In this document: positions 5,764-8,274 of the stretch, piece after piece | Numbering within the stretch: the first letter of the stretch is position 1 | How the letters are laid out: the number at the start of each line of letters is the position of its first letter | Origin: Methanobacteriota archaeon | Lineage (GTDB): Archaea > Halobacteriota > Syntropharchaeia > JACQPP01 | DNA length: 8,274 bases | Assembly: GCA_016207465.1 (NCBI GenBank) | Contig: JACQPP010000045.1 | Location: forward strand, 1-8,274 | Reading direction: 5' to 3' | Made by a program: the position numbers and the translations under genes | The notes under the pieces: generated by a model | Told to the model about the DNA's origin: nothing | Databases searched by the model: none | What the model saw: only the letters and a program-made list of their open reading frames with translations

Positions 5764-6018
5764 TTACGGCAGCGATTTGGTGAACTGCTTGAGGGCGTCC
5801 ACCCCATTGGGGGTGAGCCTGTATTTGTCCCCCACCGGCTCCACCAGCCTCCTCTCGGCGAGTTCCCCGAGGAGCTTGCGGGCGGTGGGCGGGGGGAGGC
5901 GCACCAGGTGGGCGATGCCCGCGAGGGGGAGGTCGCCGCGTCCCTCCAGGGTCTCCAGGATGGAGCGGCGGCGGGCGTTGCCCAGCAGGAAGCCCACGTG
6001 ACTGGCCCCAGGGGACAT
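5764..6018 (-). CDS. Winged-helix transcriptional regulator (ArsR/MarR-like)
   Basis: This 84-residue protein is essentially one winged-helix domain. It has helices at about 8-24 (including NARRRSILETLEGR), a recognition region at about 34-58 (AGIAHLVRLPPPTARKLLGELAERR) and a wing at about 59-70 (VEPVGDKYRLTP). It has no metal-binding Cys cluster or sensor domain. It probably binds DNA as a dimer. The target is unknown; the Rieske gene and the divergent SRP RNA promoter are the nearest candidates. The ATG at 6018 lies about 26 nt from a TATA-like element (6040-6046), so the mRNA is probably leaderless. Confidence 0.8.
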   Translation of the reverse strand: MSPGASHVGFLLGNARRRSILETLEGRGDLPLAGIAHLVRLPPPTARKLLGELAERRLVEPVGDKYRLTPNGVDALKQFTKSLP

Positions 6019-6039
6019 GAGCCACCCTTTGGCCCCGGG

Positions 6040-6047
6040 CTATAACA
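6040..6047. promoter_or_regulatory. TATA element shared by the SRP RNA and the winged-helix gene
   Basis: CTATAACA reads as a TATA box on both strands (GTTATAG on minus). It lies about 26 nt from the winged-helix ATG on the left and about 28 nt from the predicted SRP RNA 5' end on the right. No other AT-rich box occurs between the two starts except a T tract at 6051-6055. Confidence 0.5.
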
Positions 6048-6071
6048 ATCTTTTTCCGCGACCCGCGCCGA

Positions 6072-6402
6072 GGGGAGAGTGGCGGGCTAGTCCGGGTGGC
6101 TGGGCGTCACCTGTTACTCGAAATCGTCCTCACGCGAGGGACGAAGTCCCCGGGCGGCGCCGGGGGGCCCCCAGTCCCGGAGGCGGACGGTGAAGCTTCG
6201 TCCCGTGGGGCCGGCGTCGGTGCCGGGCCGCTTGCAGGAGCGGCTCCGGCGCCTCCACCGCGGGCACCGGTTCAGGTCCGGGAGGAAGCAGACCCACCGC
6301 GGGCGACCGTCGCTCACGGGGTCTCGGAGTGGAGAAACCCTCCGGGGTCTCCTGGGGCCACCCCCCGGCGTCCACCGGGGACGCGCCCGCCACACTCACC
6401 CC
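6072..6402 (+). ncRNA. Archaeal signal recognition particle RNA (7S/SRP RNA)
   Basis: This RNA of about 331 nt scaffolds SRP19, SRP54 and the ribosome-stalled nascent chain. The terminal helix pairs GTGGCGGGC (6079-6087) with GCCCGCCAC (6385-6393) and extends through GGGG/CCCC. The Alu domain near 6085-6130 shows GGGCTAGTCCGGGTGG and the conserved TGTTAC-x-CGAAA. A long helix 5 is supported by GCCGGGGGG/CCCCCCGGC (6159-6167/6361-6369) and CCCCAG/CTGGGG (6169-6174/6352-6357). The SRP54-binding helix 8 tip at 6268-6294 contains TCAGGTCC, a GGGA tetraloop and GGAAGCAGACC, as in bacterial and archaeal SRP RNAs. Exact ends are inferred from pairing. It explains the long stretch without coding sequence between the winged-helix gene and tRNA-Ser. 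Confidence 0.93.
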
Positions 6403-6460
6403 CCGGGGCCCCCGGGACCATCAGAATCGTTATGAGGCCGCAGGACAGGGATGGGGTCAA

Positions 6461-6580
6461 GTCGGGGTAGCCAAGCTCGGTCCAAGGCGACGGTTTGCTA
6501 ACCTCCCGCGTTGTCGCAAGGCGGGGGGCAATCAACCGTTTCCCCCCTGGGGAGCGGGGGTTCGAATCCCCCCCCCGACG
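6461..6580 (+). tRNA. tRNA-Ser(GCT) with a 33-nt archaeal intron
   Basis: Exons form a long-variable-arm tRNA. The acceptor is GTCGGGG/CCCCGAC with discriminator G, and the anticodon stem is ACGGT/ACCGT (6490-6494/6535-6539). The anticodon is GCT at 6497-6499, the variable arm is about TCCCC/GGGGA, and the T-arm is GGGGG-TTCGAAT-CCCCC. The intron occupies 6501-6533 at canonical position 37/38. A perfect bulge-helix-bulge is visible: TTGC (6495-6498) pairs with GCAA (6528-6531) as the 4-bp helix. It is flanked by 3-nt bulges TAA and TCA, each cut after its second base by the archaeal splicing endonuclease. CCA is not encoded. A weak TATA (GTTATGAG, 6429-6436) precedes it. Its 3' end is a plausible integration site for the recombinase gene that starts 43 bp later. 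Confidence 0.95.
6556..6580 (+). mobile_element. Candidate attL: 3' end of tRNA-Ser at the left edge of an integrated element
   Basis: The T-arm and acceptor 3' half is the usual crossover segment for archaeal and phage tyrosine recombinases. The integrase gene lies directly beyond it in the same orientation. The gap 6581-6623 contains GTTCAA twice (6580-6585 and 6592-6597), possibly arm-type binding sites. The matching attR is not in the window, so this is inference from arrangement. Confidence 0.45.
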
Positions 6581-6623
6581 TTCAACCAAAGGTTCAAGCG
6601 CCCTACAGGTGTAGAATTAGCCG

Positions 6624-7826
6624 ATGGCGATTTCCACCAGCCCAGCGGCGGCCTTCCACCAATACGACAAGAGGCTCACCGGGGCCCTCCAGCGGCTCGA
6701 AAAAGACGACATACTGGAGGCCAACCGGCAGAAAATCCGGGAGTTCATCCACTGGTGCCAAGCCGAAGGATTGAGCGCACCCCGCATCGTGCGGATAACG
6801 GAATACCTCCGGGATGTCTCCCGATGGCTGGAGGGTGTCCCCTTCGAGGCCGCCGCCAAAAAGGACATGGTGCGGGTGATGGGCAAACTGGAGACCTCCC
6901 CCCTGGCCCAATCCACCAAGCACGCCTGCAAAGCCGTCGTAAAGAAGTTCTGGCGCTGGCTCAAGGACACCGAGGAGGACCCCCCAGAGACCAAGTGGAT
7001 TCGGGTAGGCCCCAAGGGGGGCGGCAACGTTCTCCCCGAGGCCCTTTTGACCGAGGAGGAGGTCCGCCGCATCATAGAGGCCGCCCAGCACCCCCGAGAC
7101 AAGGCCCTGGTCGCCACCCTCTACGAGAGCGGCTGCCGCATCGGGGAGATTTGCACCCTCCAAATCAAGCACCTCGCATTTGAGCAGGCGGCCACCCGGC
7201 TCATCGTGAGCGGCAAGACAGGGATGAGAAGGGTCCTCCTCATCGCCTCCACCCCCTATCTCGCCTCCTGGCTCGACTACCACCCCTTTAAAACCGACCC
7301 AGAGGCCCCCCTGTGGACTGGCATAGGCCCCGTGAACATGCACCAACCCCTCAACTACCCTGCCGTACAGAAGATTCTCCGGCAACTCGCAGAGCGGGCG
7401 GGGGTCAAGAAGAGGGTGAACCCCCACAGTTTCCGCCACGCCCGGGCCACCACGCTCGCCAAGGACTTGACCGAGGCCCAGTTGAACCAGGTCATGGGGT
7501 GGACCCCCGGCTCCCGGATGGCCGGGGTCTATACCCACCTGTCGGGGAGGGACACCGATGGGGCCATACGGAAACTCTACGGCATGGAGGAGGCCGAGCA
7601 GAGGACGGAGAGCCCCCTGAAGCCCCAGAAGTGCCCCCGGTGCGAACTGGTGAACACCTCCACGGCCCGGTTCTGCAACCGATGCGGGGCCGCCCTGGAC
7701 CTGAAGACGGCGCTGGAGAGGGAGGCCCGGCTTCAGGAGCCGGAGCGGAAGATGGGGGTCCTGCTGTCGGATGAAGAAGTGCAGGAAGTCATGGCCCGGA
7801 GGGGGGCGAAGTTGGACGTTCTATGA
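6624..7826 (+). CDS. Tyrosine recombinase/integrase with C-terminal zinc ribbon
   Basis: This 400-residue protein has an N-terminal SAM-like core-binding domain (about 10-120) and a catalytic domain (about 138-320). Catalytic residues are R172 (GCRIGEI), K198 (VSGKTGMRR), H268 and R271 (PHSFRH), W293 at the second-His position (MGWTPGS), and nucleophile Y303 (GVYTHLSG). A zinc ribbon follows with C337-x2-C340 and C351-x2-C354, then a charged tail to residue 400. It probably integrates and excises DNA at the adjacent tRNA-Ser. The gene is undivided, so it is not an SSV-type integrase split by integration. A chromosomal XerA-like role is the alternative, but the tRNA adjacency and zinc-ribbon tail favour an element. 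The ATG at 6624 lies after a weak GGTG; an AT-rich stretch, TAGAATTAG (6610-6618), precedes it. The stop overlaps the end of a minus-strand ORF by 6 bp. Confidence 0.92.
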   Translation: MAISTSPAAAFHQYDKRLTGALQRLEKDDILEANRQKIREFIHWCQAEGLSAPRIVRITEYLRDVSRWLEGVPFEAAAKKDMVRVMGKLETSPLAQSTKHACKAVVKKFWRWLKDTEEDPPETKWIRVGPKGGGNVLPEALLTEEEVRRIIEAAQHPRDKALVATLYESGCRIGEICTLQIKHLAFEQAATRLIVSGKTGMRRVLLIASTPYLASWLDYHPFKTDPEAPLWTGIGPVNMHQPLNYPAVQKILRQLAERAGVKKRVNPHSFRHARATTLAKDLTEAQLNQVMGWTPGSRMAGVYTHLSGRDTDGAIRKLYGMEEAEQRTESPLKPQKCPRCELVNTSTARFCNRCGAALDLKTALEREARLQEPERKMGVLLSDEEVQEVMARRGAKLDVL

Positions 7827-7958
7827 GGGTGCCTTCTTCCGGCCTTTCCTCCGCTGCTCGCGCTTGATTTCCTGGGCTCGCCTCTCCACCTGCCGGAAGA
7901 GTTTGACCCAGGTGGGGAGGTGGGCTTCAATTTCGTCGTGTGGCTCTTCGGTCAACAT
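7821..7958 (-). CDS. Possible small basic protein, element cargo
   Basis: This frame encodes 45 residues: an acidic start (LTEEPHDEIEAHLP), an amphipathic helix (WVKLFRQVERRAQEIKREQ) and a Lys/Arg-rich tail (RRKGRKK). The helix and basic tail suggest nucleic-acid binding, but no family is recognised. An ATG at 7958 is the natural start but has no Shine-Dalgarno sequence and follows directly after an AT-rich run. An alternative GTG at 8009 overlaps the upstream gene's stop (GTGA) but would encode the hairpin at 7971-7995. Its 3' end overlaps the integrase stop by 6 bp. Confidence 0.45.
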   Translation of the reverse strand: MLTEEPHDEIEAHLPTWVKLFRQVERRAQEIKREQRRKGRKKAPS

Positions 7959-7995
7959 AAAATAAAATGGGGGGTGTAGATTTCGCCTACACCCC
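7959..7995 (-). terminator. Hairpin plus T-rich tract after the RHH gene
   Basis: GGGGTGTAG (7971-7979) and CTACACCCC (7987-7995) form a perfect 9-bp stem with a 7-nt loop. On the minus strand it is followed by CCATTTTATTTTATG, the arrangement of an intrinsic terminator. It lies 11 bp beyond the stop of the ribbon-helix-helix gene. Because an ATG sits within the T tract, the palindrome could instead be an operator for that small DNA-binding protein. Confidence 0.6.
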
Positions 7996-8005
7996 GGTCT
8001 GTGGT

Positions 8006-8170
8006 TCACTTCTTGGGTTGTTCTGCCTCAACCTTGAAGCCAGACAGGACCAACCGGGCGGCCTCCGATTTCGCTAACCCTGTCTCCTTCACAAGCCTCT
8101 CCACCCGCAACAGTTGTTCGGGCGTGAGGACAAGGCACACTTTTAGGTCTTCGGCTGTTGGTTTTTCCAT
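8006..8170 (-). CDS. Ribbon-helix-helix (CopG/Arc-like) DNA-binding protein
   Basis: This 54-residue protein has the ribbon-helix-helix pattern: a beta strand at about 9-15 (LKVCLVL), helix A at about 17-30 (PEQLLRVERLVKET), a Gly turn, and helix B at about 33-44 (AKSEAARLVLSG) with the typical SEAxR. A short polar tail ends in QPKK. Such proteins dimerise and act as repressors in plasmids, viruses and integrated elements of archaea. The ATG at 8170 has a GAGGT Shine-Dalgarno sequence about 10 nt upstream. A hairpin terminator follows the stop. Codons such as TTA, AAA and ACA are commoner here than in the mevalonate genes, consistent with mobile DNA. Likely role: control of integrase or element genes; this is inferred. 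Confidence 0.75.
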   Translation of the reverse strand: MEKPTAEDLKVCLVLTPEQLLRVERLVKETGLAKSEAARLVLSGFKVEAEQPKK

Positions 8171-8192
8171 AGTTTGGATACCTCGAGAATGG

Positions 8193-8274
8193 TCACGTTT
8201 TTGACGGACCGGTAGCGGCCGCCCGCATGGCCCCCCGGGCGACCTCCAGGAATCCCTGACCGGCCATCCGGCAG
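8193..8274 (-). CDS. C-terminal fragment of an unidentified gene (partial)
   Basis: A minus-strand frame enters from the right edge and ends at a TGA at 8193-8195, 22 bp before the RHH start. It encodes a helix-like, Ala-rich tail (GQGFLEVARGAMRAAATG). If real, it is the upstream gene of a small operon with the RHH protein. A second open frame overlaps it, so the choice is uncertain and no family can be named. Confidence 0.3.
   Translation of the reverse strand, partial: CRMAGQGFLEVARGAMRAAATGPSKT

Noticed and set aside
6096..6470. Several open frames of 80-125 codons between the winged-helix gene and tRNA-Ser
   Set aside because: This stretch is the SRP RNA: its conserved Alu and helix 8 motifs and long-range pairings account for the sequence. 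The frames are Pro/Arg/Gly-rich artefacts.
6329..7183. A 284-codon plus-strand frame running through tRNA-Ser into the integrase
   Set aside because: It reads through the tRNA and is out of frame with the integrase, which has its full catalytic set in another frame.
8001..8204. A 67-codon plus-strand frame at the right end
   Set aside because: It is antisense to the RHH gene, has no recognisable motif, and its composition is Ser/Arg-rich without protein-like patterning.

Overview
The window looks archaeal, most likely a high-GC euryarchaeon. A member of the Thermoplasmatota is my best guess, but it is not proven here. The evidence is a mevalonate operon of archaeal type (HMG-CoA synthase, thiolase and DUF35 protein, with a dedicated HTH regulator), an archaeal SRP (7S) RNA, two tRNAs without encoded CCA of which one has a canonical bulge-helix-bulge intron, and TATA boxes about 26 nt ahead of many starts.

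Layout. Bases 89-3440 (minus strand) hold a four-gene operon read right to left: HTH regulator, HMG-CoA synthase, acetyl-CoA acetyltransferase and DUF35 zinc-ribbon/OB protein. The junctions are 3, 0 and 1 nt. A short divergent control region (3441-3585) separates this operon from a small membrane protein of unknown function and a MoeB-type E1-like enzyme fused to a rhodanese, both on the plus strand. Behind moeB lies an unusual 110-bp block (5154-5263): two mirror-image pyrimidine tracts, two hairpins, and a purine tract that complements both. Its geometry allows a 15-triple RNA helix as well as transcription termination on both strands. A minus-strand tRNA-Pro(GGG) follows immediately.

Bases 5454-6018 carry a small Rieske ferredoxin and a convergent winged-helix regulator. 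The regulator and the SRP RNA (about 6072-6402, plus strand) diverge from what looks like one shared TATA element. Next is tRNA-Ser(GCT) with a 33-nt intron. A tyrosine recombinase with a C-terminal zinc ribbon begins 43 bp beyond the tRNA 3' end. After it come small minus-strand genes, including a 54-residue ribbon-helix-helix protein, a hairpin terminator and a possible 45-residue protein. From about 6580 to the right edge this looks like the left end of an element integrated at tRNA-Ser. The other attachment site is not in the window.

Functionally the left third makes HMG-CoA for isoprenoid lipids through a channelled thiolase/synthase complex. The middle serves sulfur-carrier activation and redox, the SRP/tRNA segment is core translation and secretion machinery, and the right end is accessory DNA.
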